DNA of 31,582 nucleotides from CAZGKW01 sp964526295 (GTDB lineage Bacteria > Planctomycetota > Phycisphaerae > FEN-1346): the NCBI GenBank assembly GCA_964526295.1, contig CAZGKW010000047.1, positions 1 to 31,582 of the forward strand, given 5' to 3'. Below are positions 1 to 8,321 of the stretch, in pieces; the stretch's first letter is position 1; each line of letters begins with the position of its first letter. The notes beneath the pieces were generated by a model that did not search any database, had not been told where the DNA came from, and worked only from the letters and a program-made list of their open reading frames with translations. The position numbers and the translations under genes are program-made.

Positions 1-1
1 A

Positions 2-21
2 GGGCGGCCGTCGGGCCGCCC
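2..21. repeat. 8-bp perfect hairpin at left edge
   Basis: GGGCGGCC (2-9) pairs with GGCCGCCC (14-21) around a four-base loop. It is the second of two hairpins that follow tRNA-Pro in its direction of transcription. No T-run follows inside the window, so a rho-independent terminator cannot be claimed. Confidence 0.5.
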
Positions 22-29
22 GCTCTACC

Positions 30-60
30 ATTCGGGCCTTGCCATCGGCAAGGCCCGAAT
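30..60 (-). terminator. 14-bp perfect hairpin directly behind tRNA-Pro
   Basis: Bases 30-43 and 47-60 are perfect inverted repeats with a 3-base loop (44-46). On the minus strand the stem starts at the terminal A of the encoded CCA of tRNA-Pro, so it is the first structure transcribed after the mature tRNA. It probably helps end transcription or guides 3' processing. There is no U-tract, so the terminator reading is inferred from position and stem strength only. Confidence 0.45.
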
Positions 61-137
61 GGTCGGGGTGGCGGGATTTGAACCCGCGACTTCGTGCTCC
101 CAAAGCACGCGCGCTAGCCAGACTGCGCCACACCCCG
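60..137 (-). tRNA. tRNA-Pro (anticodon UGG)
   Basis: Read on the minus strand, the acceptor arm CGGGGTG (137-131) pairs with CACCCCG (70-64). The discriminator is A63 and CCA is encoded at 62-60. The D-stem GCGC/GCGC is intact. The anticodon stem CGTGC/GCACG closes a 7-base loop TTTGGGA, giving anticodon TGG for proline. The T-arm GCGGG/CCCGC closes loop TTCAAAT. All arms pair fully. A good promoter lies 20 bp upstream of the 5' end. Confidence 0.96.
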
Positions 138-156
138 ACTTGGCCTCGTCCGACAC

Positions 157-185
157 CTTATACGCCCCCCTGGGGCCCGTTTCAA
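157..185 (-). promoter_or_regulatory. sigma70-type promoter of tRNA-Pro
   Basis: On the minus strand there is a -35 box TTGAAA (180-185), exactly 17 bases, and a -10 box TATAAG (157-162). Each hexamer matches 5 of 6 consensus bases. The expected start, near 150, lies about a dozen bases before the tRNA 5' end at 137. Confidence 0.75.
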
Positions 186-204
186 GCCGATTAGTCGCTG
201 CCGC

Positions 205-233
205 TTGATGCTCCCGGCCGAAACCCGTACGAT
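205..233 (+). promoter_or_regulatory. Candidate promoter of the radical SAM gene
   Basis: TTGATG (205-210), 17 bases, TACGAT (228-233); each box matches 4 of 6 consensus bases. The expected start at about 240 is only about 3 bases before the ATG at 243, and no SD sequence precedes that ATG, so the mRNA may be leaderless. Confidence 0.45.
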
Positions 234-242
234 GGTCCGCCT

Positions 243-2054
243 ATGGCCACTCGAACCGCTCAACCCGAGGACTTGGCCGCGGCCGTCTCGCGAGACCTGC
301 TGCCGTTCGTCCAGAACCCCGCCCAGTACGTCGGCGGCGAGGTGAACGCCGTCCGGAAGGATTGGCGCGCGGCGGCGCTGCGGATGTGCCTGGCGTTCCC
401 CGACACGTACGCCATCGGCATGAGCCACCTCGGGTCGGCCATCGTCTATCGTCTGGTGAACCGGCGGGAGGACTGGCTCTGCGAGCGGACGTTCGCCCCG
501 TGGACCGATGCCGCCGACCGGATGCGGGAGCTCGGCCTGCCGCTTTTCTCATGGGAGTCGCGTCGGCCGGTCCGGGCGTTCGACGTGGTCGGCTTCTCGC
601 TTCAGTACGAGATGCTCCATACGAACGTCCTGGAGATGCTCGACCTGGCCGGCATCCCCGTCCGGGCCGCCGAGCGCGGCGAGGAGGACCCGCTCGTGCT
701 GGCGGGCGGGCCCGGATGCGACAACCCCGAGCCGATGGGGCCGTTTCTGGATCTGGCGCTGGTGGGCGACGCCGAGGACGCCCTGCCCCGGGTGCTCTCG
801 CGGTACGTCGAGCTTCGCGACGCGGGCGCCGGGCGGGTGGAGCGGATCGGCGCCCTCGCCCGCGAGTTCGACTGCCTCTACGCGCCGGCACTGATCGAGC
901 CGACGTGGAACGCCGACGGGACGCTGGCCGCCCTGGAACCGCGGGTCGACGGTCTGCCGGAGCGGACGGCCGCCTCGTACGTGCGGGACCTCGAGTCGGC
1001 GCCGTTCCCGACCGCACCCATCGTGCCGAGCACGGAGGTAGTCCACGACCGGATCACGCTGGAGATCATGCGGGGCTGCCCGCGGCGGTGCCGGTTCTGC
1101 GAGTCGGGTCGGACGAAGGGCCCCGTCCGCATGCGGAGCCCGGAGCGGGTCCTGGACCTCGCGCGGGCGAGCTACGAAGCGACCGGCCAGCAGGAGATCT
1201 CGCTGACGAGCCTCTCGCCCAGCGACCATCCGAAGCTCCGGACCATCCTCGTGACGCTCGACGCCGAGTTTGCCCCGAAGGGCGTCAGCCTGAGCCTCCC
1301 CAGCCTCCGGACGAATGACCAGCTCGAGCTGGTGCCGCGGATTCTGGGCAGCGTCCGCAAGAGCGGCCTGACGATGGTGCCCGAGGCGGCCCGGCCGTCC
1401 TTGCGGCGCGTCATCGGCAAGGACGTCCAGGACGAGCACCTGTTCGCGGGGGCCCGCGAGGCATGGAACCGTGGGTGGAATCATATCAAACTCTACTTCA
1501 TGGTCGGCCTGCCCGGAGAGACGGACGATGACATCCGGGCCATCGCCGACCTGTCGCGACGGGTCAGCCTCCTGAGGCGGGAGGTGGCCAAGGGGGCCGG
1601 GCGAGTGAAGGTGGCCGTCTCGAACTTCGTGCCGAAGCCGCACACGCCGTTTGAGTTCGCCCCGATGGCCGACCACGACTACCTGGTGCGGGCCCGGGAG
1701 ATGCTCTACTCGGCGATGCCGGAGAAGCGGCTGTCGCTGCGCGTCCATGATGTGGACCGGAGCCTGCTGGAGGGGGCGCTCGCGCGCGGCGACCGCCGGG
1801 TCGGCAACGCGATCGAGGAGGCCTGGCGGGCCGGGGCCCGCTTCGACGCCTGGGACGAGACGTTCCGGCCGGACGCGTGGCGGGCCGGGTTCGAGCGGGC
1901 GGGCATCGACCCGGCGTTCTACGCCCATCGGGGGCGAGCGCGAGACGAAGCGCTTCCGTGGGACCGCGTCGCCGCCGGGCCGGACCGCGAGACGCTCTGG
2001 GAGGAATACCAGGCCGCCCTGGCAGACGCGGAGGACCGGGGCCCGCCGTCCTGA
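243..2054 (+). CDS. TIGR03960-family B12-binding-like radical SAM protein
   Basis: 603 aa, soluble. The N-terminal part (about residues 45-200) has the degenerate cobalamin-binding-like fold typical of this family, with the segments FPDTYAIGMSHLG and GGPGCDNPEP. The radical SAM core carries CPRRCRFC, with the cluster cysteines at C279, C283 and C286, so a [4Fe-4S] cluster and S-adenosylmethionine chemistry are expected. The substrate is not established for the family. Relatives are often fused or adjacent to a DUF2344/TIGR03936 partner; none is present here, because the next gene is convergent only 26 bp away. The ATG at 243 lacks an SD and lies just after a possible start of transcription. 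Length is normal for the family and no defect is visible. Family assignment is confident; the reaction is unknown. Confidence 0.88.
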   Translation: MATRTAQPEDLAAAVSRDLLPFVQNPAQYVGGEVNAVRKDWRAAALRMCLAFPDTYAIGMSHLGSAIVYRLVNRREDWLCERTFAPWTDAADRMRELGLPLFSWESRRPVRAFDVVGFSLQYEMLHTNVLEMLDLAGIPVRAAERGEEDPLVLAGGPGCDNPEPMGPFLDLALVGDAEDALPRVLSRYVELRDAGAGRVERIGALAREFDCLYAPALIEPTWNADGTLAALEPRVDGLPERTAASYVRDLESAPFPTAPIVPSTEVVHDRITLEIMRGCPRRCRFCESGRTKGPVRMRSPERVLDLARASYEATGQQEISLTSLSPSDHPKLRTILVTLDAEFAPKGVSLSLPSLRTNDQLELVPRILGSVRKSGLTMVPEAARPSLRRVIGKDVQDEHLFAGAREAWNRGWNHIKLYFMVGLPGETDDDIRAIADLSRRVSLLRREVAKGAGRVKVAVSNFVPKPHTPFEFAPMADHDYLVRAREMLYSAMPEKRLSLRVHDVDRSLLEGALARGDRRVGNAIEEAWRAGARFDAWDETFRPDAWRAGFERAGIDPAFYAHRGRARDEALPWDRVAAGPDRETLWEEYQAALADAEDRGPPS

Positions 2055-2080
2055 GTTCCAGGGCGCCGGCCGCGCGTCGT

Positions 2081-3442
2081 TCACTTCGCCAGCTCGAGGC
2101 GGTCCTGTTTCTGGTTGCGGCCGAGGTGGAAGAGTCCCTCCGAGGGCCAGCGGCGCTCGTCGCGAGCGGGGACGGTCACGGAATACTCGACGGTGTGGTA
2201 GTCGAACAGCTCAGGCGAGTCCTCCATGGTGAACTCGACGTGCCCCGGCAGGACGTGGCGCATTTCCGCGCGGATGGGCTTCGCCCTGTAGTTGCGGACC
2301 TCCTCCTGCCACTTGCGAAGCTCGTTCCAGCCGACGACGTAGTCCTGGTGCCTGCGACGCTCGAAGACGAAACCCGACCGTTCGACGTCCAGCACGCTCC
2401 GCTCGTAGACGACCTGGTCGTCATGCCCGACGTTCAGCTCGATCTTCTCCTTGATGGGGATGTACTTCGTCGACTGCGTCGTGTAGTAAGCCAGGCCGTC
2501 GCGCGGGTCCCTTCGGAAGACGCGGATGACGCCGTCCGGCAGGGGCGAGGAGCCCAGCTCGTGTTCCTCGTCGTTCGCGAGGATGAAGAAGCGGACCGGC
2601 CGGTCGCCGTACTGATGAGGGCGGTAACGGTAAAGGACCTCGAACGGCACCTTCTCGGCCTTGAACGAGACCATCCGCTGGCTCCAGCCGTTCCGGACCG
2701 TCTGTCTGCCCTCGACGGTGAAGATGAAGTACTCGGAGAGCCCCTCCTTGACGACCTTGGGCGGGGCACGTCGTTCTTCCTCGAACAGATCGTCGCGGCT
2801 CGCATCGGCCAAATCCAAGGCGGTCTGGAGCGCGCCGAGCTTCAGCGCGCCGCCGCTGGTTATGACGAGGCTCGACTCCGGCCGTTGAGGGCCCTGGGCG
2901 AGCCGGCGGACCTTCTCCACCAGGTTGATCGTGCCGACCACGAGGCGCACCTGGGCCCCCTCGTAATCCTCGCCCGAGTTGTTCGCCACGGTGACGTAGC
3001 CGTCGAAGCTCATCTCGGTCTCGTCGGGGTCCGTGATCATGACGTAATCGGCGGCCCACGAGATGCCGCTGGTGAAGTAGGTGACCTCGACCTTGGCCTG
3101 CCCCTCGATCTTGCTCTCGACGTTCCAGATGAGCACCTGGGGCCGGTCCGCCGGGAACGTCGTGTCGAGCACCTCGATCTGCCCTGAGTGCTCCATCGGC
3201 CGAAGGTGGACGCTCGTCGGGTCGATCAGGGTGTTCGCCCAGAAGAACTGGAGACGGTTGGGCCCCTTCTTGAACGTGACGGACCGGACCTCCTTGACGA
3301 GCGTCAGGTCTTCGGAGTTGTAGATGGTGAGCTGGACCTCGTCCCTGGGCGGGAGGGTGACGAGGTCGATGTTCCGTGCCGCGGCGGGGACGGCTGCCAG
3401 GAGCGCGAGCGCCAGAACCGCCCCAAGGAGACTTCGGTTCAT
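2081..3442 (-). CDS. Exported DUF4139 domain protein
   Basis: 453 aa. The ATG at 3442 is chosen because it opens a clean signal peptide (MNRSLLGAVLALALLAAV, then an AAA cleavage region) and follows a GGGGAA ribosome-binding site; the frame is open further upstream but arginine-rich and without signal character. The mature protein is beta-rich and matches DUF4139-type proteins, with NSGEDYEGAQVRLVVGTINLVEK typical of the core. These proteins are predicted to be periplasmic or outer-surface and have no known activity. It lies 162 bp downstream of the HzsA-like gene on the same strand, so it may be a loosely attached member of that group, and it ends 26 bp from the convergent radical SAM gene. 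No cysteine or haem motif is seen in the mature part. Confidence 0.75.
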   Translation of the reverse strand: MNRSLLGAVLALALLAAVPAAARNIDLVTLPPRDEVQLTIYNSEDLTLVKEVRSVTFKKGPNRLQFFWANTLIDPTSVHLRPMEHSGQIEVLDTTFPADRPQVLIWNVESKIEGQAKVEVTYFTSGISWAADYVMITDPDETEMSFDGYVTVANNSGEDYEGAQVRLVVGTINLVEKVRRLAQGPQRPESSLVITSGGALKLGALQTALDLADASRDDLFEEERRAPPKVVKEGLSEYFIFTVEGRQTVRNGWSQRMVSFKAEKVPFEVLYRYRPHQYGDRPVRFFILANDEEHELGSSPLPDGVIRVFRRDPRDGLAYYTTQSTKYIPIKEKIELNVGHDDQVVYERSVLDVERSGFVFERRRHQDYVVGWNELRKWQEEVRNYRAKPIRAEMRHVLPGHVEFTMEDSPELFDYHTVEYSVTVPARDERRWPSEGLFHLGRNQKQDRLELAK

Positions 3443-3551
3443 GGACGTTCCCCTTCGATGTTCCGCTGCCATGTCCTTGGACGCACCGAGGGTGGCCGCG
3501 GTTCCAGGAAGTTCCGCAGGCGAGGGGACCCATCGCACGGGAGCTGCGGCG

Positions 3552-3577
3552 ACCCTTCGGCAGGCCCAAGGCAAGCT
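3552..3577. repeat. Possible dispersed CTTCGGCAGGC-type repeat
   Basis: This short stretch in the 162-bp gap between two minus-strand genes resembles, from memory, a sequence family (CCTTCGACAGGCTCAGGGC-like) scattered between genes in many bacterial genomes. It has only one copy here. The rest of the 3443-3604 gap shows no gene or convincing promoter. Confidence 0.25.
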
Positions 3578-3604
3578 CTTCCGGTGGCCGCTCGGACAGG
3601 GCCG

Positions 3605-6178
3605 TCAGAACGGGTCCCACCACAGCGACCGCCAGTAGGCCCGGTCGGTGGCGTAGACGTCGATGGGCCCCTTGGCCGGATCGAGCGATGCCGGCAGGAT
3701 GCCGAACCGCTTCATCTCGCGGACATAGTGCGGATTGGGCCGAAAAGACGGCATGTCGAACCGCTTGATCTCGTTCAGCCGGTGGGCCGAGTGGCGGATC
3801 GCCGCCAAGACCGCCGCGTAATCCGGATCGTCGGTCGAAGCGAAGACGGGTCCGTCGGCTTCCAGGCCGTGTTCACCGGCCCGGGCGTGACACGTGCCGA
3901 ACCCGCCGGCCTCCTTCGCCAGCGGGCCGAGCAGGAGCGGCGACTTCTCCGGCTGCGTCAGGTTGAAGAGGACGTGCTCCGAGAGCCGGGCCAGCGGGTC
4001 GTTCTGGCGGACGACTCGTTCGTGAGGCGCGCCGCCCCGGCGGCGGCCGGCCCCCACGGCCGGCAGCCACACCTTTCCCTTCGTCCGCGGCCGGTTGTTC
4101 CCCTGCGGCAGCGAGTGGCACCCGTCGCAACGGCGGTAGATCGCCTCGCAGGCCCCGGCATACGGCGTCGGCAGTGGGTGCCGCCGGTTCAGGTCGCGGA
4201 ACACCGGCACGCCAACCGTCCCGGAAAGGAGGGCCGCATAGGTGCCGGCATAGGTGGCCCCGCTCTCGATCCAGAGCCAGATCGTCCGCCGTTCGCGGGG
4301 CGAGAGCTTCACGTCATGGTGCGGCTTGATGCCGAACGCCTCCGGATCGACCTTCTTCATGAGGGGTGAGGCCGAGCTGCCGATCGACCGCGGCGTCTGG
4401 TTGCCGTAGCCGTTCCGCCCGTCGGCCACCTGCCCTGCGGCGAAGAGCACCCAGTAGCTGTGCGAGAACCGCGGACCGCGGTCGCCTGCCAGGACCACCG
4501 CGCCCGCCCGTTTCTCGTAGCCGTGGCAGCCGACACAGTGGCGGTCCAGGACCGGCTGGACGTCGCGGGGAAAGTCGACCACGTCCGGGAACCCCCCGAA
4601 GGGCTCGACGGCGCTTGGCGGACGCTCGAGCGCCTGCACGGCCGCGTCGTCGAGCGCCGGGGCCAGATCGGTCCGCCGCTCGTGGCACCCCACGCAGCTC
4701 GTCGTCTCGCCCGGCATGACGCTGGTGAAGCTCTGCATCCGCTTGACGGCGAGGTCGTTCTCGTCCAGGGCCACGAAGAAGAAAGGACGGTTCGCCGGCA
4801 GCTCGAAGTGGGCCGACCCGTCCGGCTCGACCGGCACGGTCCCGAGGACGCGTTCCAGGTTGAACGTGCCGAGCCAGGTCAGGCTGTCGGGCCCGCCGCT
4901 GAAGTTGGCCGGCTTGGGCAGCGTCTCGAGGACGAGGAGCTTGCGGATCTCGCCGGGCTCGACGCCGTCCATGTTGCGGCCGTGGGCGACGTCGACCAGT
5001 GCGAGTCGGCCCGTCCGCTGGGAGGTGTCGGCCCGGTCGGCTACGACGGGCTCGCGCGGCCGGGGAATGAGCGGCCAGGGCTCGTGAAGCTCCATGCCCG
5101 GCTCGCCGAGCGTGGTGAGCACCTCGTGGCGTCCGGCCTCGGCGTCGACCAGCAGGAGCTGGTTGGCCCGGGCGACGAGAAAGCACGTCCCGGAAAAGGC
5201 GTGCGGGTCGCGGACGCCGCCCGGGCAGCCCGGCACCGGCCGGACGTATCGCGGGTCGTCCGGGCCGGCGTTCGGATCGACGATCCGGAGGTCGCCGACG
5301 TGCTCGGCCCGACCGTGCCCCGGCGAGAAGATGGCGGCAACCAGGTCCGTCCTCGGGACGGGCTTGGCGTCGATCATTACGGTTCGCGGGTGCATGTTGC
5401 CGAAGAACGTCATCTGGCCCGTGCCGTCCGGGTTCATGGTCCACAGGTGGTGGAAGTCGACCTGGCTGCGATCGACGTACTCCCAGCGGGTGTAGAGGAT
5501 GCGACCGTCCGGCAGGACGGCGGGCGTGTTGTCGTGCTCGATGTTCGAGGAGATGGGCCAGAGGCGGAGGGCCTGCCGGTCGGCCCGATAGAGCACGGCC
5601 ACCTGGGTGTGCCAGCAGCTCACCCACCGCTTGCAGCGGGAGGAGGCGAAGACGATGTCACCGTTGGGGAGATAGACCGACTCGATGTCGTCCCACGGGC
5701 CGCGGGTGACCTGGCGCGGCTCCGCGCCGTCGGGGCGGTCGGCGTCGGCCCGCAGCTCGTAGAGGTTGTAGTGCCGCGTGCCACCCTTGCGCCAGGAGAA
5801 GAGGACGGTCCGCCCGTCGTAGTCGACCGTCGGGTCGCGGATCCCGCCGCCGGGGTCGTCCAGGAGGACGGTGATTTCGCCGGTCCGGAGGTCCAGGCGG
5901 CAGAGCTTCCCCCCGTCCCGGCCATACATCATCCGGTTCGGGTCGGAGGCCCAGTAGGCGAAGTTGGCGTACCAGTGGGGGTCGGGGCCCGGCGCCCGGA
6001 CGGCGAAGACGACCTCCTCAACGCCCGCCATCGGGCCGGCGAGCATCCGTTCGAGGAGCGGCGACGGCTTCGTCGGAGTCGCTTCCGCCCCTCGGAGCAC
6101 GCGGTGGGAGACACAAAGGACGAGGAGCGGAGCGAGGCACGCAGCGAACCGTCGAACCGTCCGGCGATCCGACTCCAT
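3605..6178 (-). CDS. Exported trihaem HzsA-like protein (hydrazine synthase alpha-related)
   Basis: 857 aa from ATG 6178, preferred over GTG 6184 because GGGAG lies 5 bases upstream. An N-terminal hydrophobic segment (about residues 13-30) suggests export. Residues about 70-350 look like a TolB/PD40-type beta-propeller (for example LWTMNPDGTG and IVDPNAGPDD). The haem region follows with three CxxCH motifs (CVGCH, CVGCH, CDGCH, near residues 495, 548 and 684) and the typical ending RFDMPSFRPNPHYVREMKRFGILP. The layout matches the HzsA-related family common in planctomycetes, Verrucomicrobia and Lentisphaerae. True hydrazine synthase needs HzsB/C partners, which are absent, so hydrazine synthesis should not be inferred. 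It starts 28 bp after the dihaem cytochrome gene and is almost certainly co-transcribed. Role: periplasmic or surface redox protein, substrate unknown. Confidence 0.82.
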   Translation of the reverse strand: MESDRRTVRRFAACLAPLLVLCVSHRVLRGAEATPTKPSPLLERMLAGPMAGVEEVVFAVRAPGPDPHWYANFAYWASDPNRMMYGRDGGKLCRLDLRTGEITVLLDDPGGGIRDPTVDYDGRTVLFSWRKGGTRHYNLYELRADADRPDGAEPRQVTRGPWDDIESVYLPNGDIVFASSRCKRWVSCWHTQVAVLYRADRQALRLWPISSNIEHDNTPAVLPDGRILYTRWEYVDRSQVDFHHLWTMNPDGTGQMTFFGNMHPRTVMIDAKPVPRTDLVAAIFSPGHGRAEHVGDLRIVDPNAGPDDPRYVRPVPGCPGGVRDPHAFSGTCFLVARANQLLLVDAEAGRHEVLTTLGEPGMELHEPWPLIPRPREPVVADRADTSQRTGRLALVDVAHGRNMDGVEPGEIRKLLVLETLPKPANFSGGPDSLTWLGTFNLERVLGTVPVEPDGSAHFELPANRPFFFVALDENDLAVKRMQSFTSVMPGETTSCVGCHERRTDLAPALDDAAVQALERPPSAVEPFGGFPDVVDFPRDVQPVLDRHCVGCHGYEKRAGAVVLAGDRGPRFSHSYWVLFAAGQVADGRNGYGNQTPRSIGSSASPLMKKVDPEAFGIKPHHDVKLSPRERRTIWLWIESGATYAGTYAALLSGTVGVPVFRDLNRRHPLPTPYAGACEAIYRRCDGCHSLPQGNNRPRTKGKVWLPAVGAGRRRGGAPHERVVRQNDPLARLSEHVLFNLTQPEKSPLLLGPLAKEAGGFGTCHARAGEHGLEADGPVFASTDDPDYAAVLAAIRHSAHRLNEIKRFDMPSFRPNPHYVREMKRFGILPASLDPAKGPIDVYATDRAYWRSLWWDPF

Positions 6179-6206
6179 CGTCACTCCCGTCCGCCCGGGC
6201 GCGCCG

Positions 6207-8108
6207 CTACAGCGACTTGAGATACGCGATCAGGGCATCCAGCTCGTCGGCCGAGAGGTCCGACGTCTTGCCGTGCCGGTCGCCCTCGTTGAACTTCGTG
6301 AAGACCTCTTCGAGCGTGACGGCCCCGCCATGGTGGAGGTACGGCCCGGTCCGCCACAGCTCTACAAGGGTCGGCGTGTCGAAGGCGTCCTTGCGGTCCA
6401 GTTCGCCCCGCGTCCCGACGTCGTAGGCCTTCAGGTCCGTGAAGAGCGGCGCCGGATGGCACCTCCCGCAGCCCGCCTTCTCGAAGACGACCTTGCCCTG
6501 CCTGGCCTTGGCCGCGAGCTTGCCGTTCTCGAGGTACGGACTCGGCTCGGGGGCCATCGCCCGCAGGTACGCCGTGACCGCCTCCACGTCCTCCGGCTCC
6601 GGCCGGCGGAACAGGATGAACCGGAAGCCCGCATCACTGGCGGTCTCCATCGTCTCCCGCACGCCGAGCGACATGACCGGCGGCGTCCTGTGCGACCACA
6701 GGAGCGACCGCGTGTTCTTCGGGTTGCCGATGCCGTCGTTCAGGAGGTCCCAGTTCAGGCCGTCGGCCCGGCCGTCGGGGTGGCAGGTCGCGCAGCTCAG
6801 CCAATGCTGGAAGCACATCGTGGCGTCGTGGAACAGGATCTCGCCGCGTCGGACCGCGTCGGGTGCGGGCTGGTCGCCGAGGGAAATCGTCCGGGTGGGC
6901 TTGCCGGAGGAATCAGTCAGGAGCACCTCGCCGGCGAAGTACACGGCGACGGCGACCCGGTTCCCGTCTGGCGAGACGTCGATGCCGCGGGGGCCCTTCC
7001 CGTCGATCCGGATGCGGTCGAAGATGCCCGCCCCGTACAGGGCGGCCAGGTCGTACGACAGGACCTCCCGCTTGGCGGGGTCCTTCTGGATCTCGAACCA
7101 GATGCTCGGGTAGCCCCGGCTCCGCAGCTCCTGCTCGGGGCCTTCCTTCGGGATGTCGCCGGCGAGGAGCCGGTGGAGCGCCGCCACGTCGAGCCGCCCG
7201 ATCTGGTGCGGCCCGGCCAGCGTGACCCACAGCGTCTTGCCGTCGGGCGAGACCGCGCAGCCCCAGGGGTCGGCGGCCCCTTCGCTGAGCTGGTCGAGCA
7301 GGACCGTCGCGACGATCTCCTGCTTCGCCACGTCGATCACGGTCAGGGCGTTCGTATTGACCCAGCCCCGCTCGAGCTGGGTCGTGGGGAGCGTCGTCCG
7401 GCCCAGCGTGTGGACGGCGTAGGCCCACTTGCCGTCGGGCGACGTGGCGACCTGCCGCACCAGGGCGCTATTGGGCGTGAGCCGAAGGTCCGCCGCCTTC
7501 TTCATCGCCGCGAGGTCCAGCAAGCTGACCGCCGAGCTGGTTCCCGGGTCGTCCGACGGCGTAGCCGGCAGGAGCGCCGCGACGACGGCGGACATGCCGT
7601 CCGGTGTCGCGGCGATGAAGTACGGCCAGTGAAGCCCGCCGATTCGGGCCTTCTCCGCCCCCGACTCGAGCTCGACCACCGACACGGTATGGTCGCCCGA
7701 GTTGGCCGCCAGAAGGAGCCCCCGCTCGGGCACCAGGGCGATGCCCACCGGCCGGGGCCCCACCGCCAAGCGCCGCACGACCTTCCCGCCGGCCGGGTCG
7801 ACCTCGGCGACCGTGCCGGCCCCGGTCTCAGCGACGTAGACGAGCCGCCCGTCCGCCGACCAGGCGACGCCCGCCGGGTCTGCGCGAAGCGGCACCTCCC
7901 GCCCCACCTTCCCGGCGGCCGGATCCACCAGGACGAGCGCTCCCCCCGTGTGATCGCTGACCGCCAGGGACCGGCCGTCCGGCGAGAACTTTACCTCAAG
8001 CGGCGAGCGATACACCGGGCGGGCGCCCCGAACGGCGCCGCCGGATGCGACAACCATCGCCCCGACGACAACGCCCACCGCCACGGTGCCGATGTTGCCT
8101 CGTCTCAC
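6207..8108 (-). CDS. Exported YVTN beta-propeller / dihaem cytochrome c peroxidase-like protein
   Basis: 633 aa. The GTG start at 8108 is fixed by a strong GGAGGTGA ribosome-binding site 7 bases upstream and a following signal peptide (VAVGVVVGAMVVASGG). Residues about 35-400 are YVTN/NHL-type propeller blades with repeated SPDGR and DPAAGK elements. Residues about 415-633 form a MauG/CCP-like dihaem domain: CATCH at 439-443, CGRCH at 547-551, plus NPKNTRSL and DTPTLVELWRTGPYLHHGG, typical of dihaem peroxidases and of related proteins that oxidise other substrates. It is the first gene of a unit with the HzsA-like gene 28 bp downstream, so the two secreted haem proteins probably share an electron path. 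Peroxidase activity itself is not shown by the sequence. Confidence 0.85.
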   Translation of the reverse strand: MRRGNIGTVAVGVVVGAMVVASGGAVRGARPVYRSPLEVKFSPDGRSLAVSDHTGGALVLVDPAAGKVGREVPLRADPAGVAWSADGRLVYVAETGAGTVAEVDPAGGKVVRRLAVGPRPVGIALVPERGLLLAANSGDHTVSVVELESGAEKARIGGLHWPYFIAATPDGMSAVVAALLPATPSDDPGTSSAVSLLDLAAMKKAADLRLTPNSALVRQVATSPDGKWAYAVHTLGRTTLPTTQLERGWVNTNALTVIDVAKQEIVATVLLDQLSEGAADPWGCAVSPDGKTLWVTLAGPHQIGRLDVAALHRLLAGDIPKEGPEQELRSRGYPSIWFEIQKDPAKREVLSYDLAALYGAGIFDRIRIDGKGPRGIDVSPDGNRVAVAVYFAGEVLLTDSSGKPTRTISLGDQPAPDAVRRGEILFHDATMCFQHWLSCATCHPDGRADGLNWDLLNDGIGNPKNTRSLLWSHRTPPVMSLGVRETMETASDAGFRFILFRRPEPEDVEAVTAYLRAMAPEPSPYLENGKLAAKARQGKVVFEKAGCGRCHPAPLFTDLKAYDVGTRGELDRKDAFDTPTLVELWRTGPYLHHGGAVTLEEVFTKFNEGDRHGKTSDLSADELDALIAYLKSL

Positions 8109-8144
8109 GAGCTCACCTCCGTCCCGCGCTCCAGCTTTCCCCGT

Positions 8145-8173
8145 TCTTTAACCCCACGAGGCCTCACGGGCAA
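8145..8173 (-). promoter_or_regulatory. Weak candidate promoter of the haem-protein operon
   Basis: TTGCCC (8168-8173), 17 bases, TAAAGA (8145-8150) on the minus strand; 4/6 and 3/6 matches. The placement upstream of the GTG at 8108 is sensible but the -10 box is poor. Confidence 0.3.
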
Positions 8174-8244
8174 TGCGAAAAGGAGGCGTGCGGCGCGGCG
8201 CGATGGGCGAGCGGGCGATTCGCTGACGTGGGCCCGCTGGGCCC

Positions 8245-8292
8245 AGAAAGAACGCGGCGGGGCCGGAGCCTGCCGCTCCGGTCACCCGCCGC
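8245..8292 (-). terminator. Rho-independent-like terminator behind the deoC-like gene
   Basis: A two-part stem, GCGGCGG (8254-8260) with CCGCCGC (8286-8292) and CCGGAGC (8263-8269) with GCTCCGG (8275-8281), closes a five-base loop. On the minus strand it is followed by GTTCTTTCT (8253-8245), a short U-rich tail. It begins about 30 bp after the stop codon of the aldolase gene. Confidence 0.65.
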
Positions 8293-8321
8293 ATGGGTCC
8301 CGTCGTGCGTCGACTCGGGCG

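Noticed and set aside
1..32. TGGTAGAGCGGG on the minus strand, like a tRNA D-arm, as a second tRNA after tRNA-Pro
   Set aside because: The following hairpin has a 4-base, even-sized loop that cannot form a 7-base anticodon loop, and the matching 5' D-stem is imperfect; the left end is also cut.
3605..6178. Hydrazine synthase and thus an anammox bacterium
   Set aside because: No HzsB/C, hydrazine dehydrogenase or hydroxylamine oxidoreductase genes are nearby, and HzsA-like proteins are widespread in PVC bacteria that do not perform anammox.
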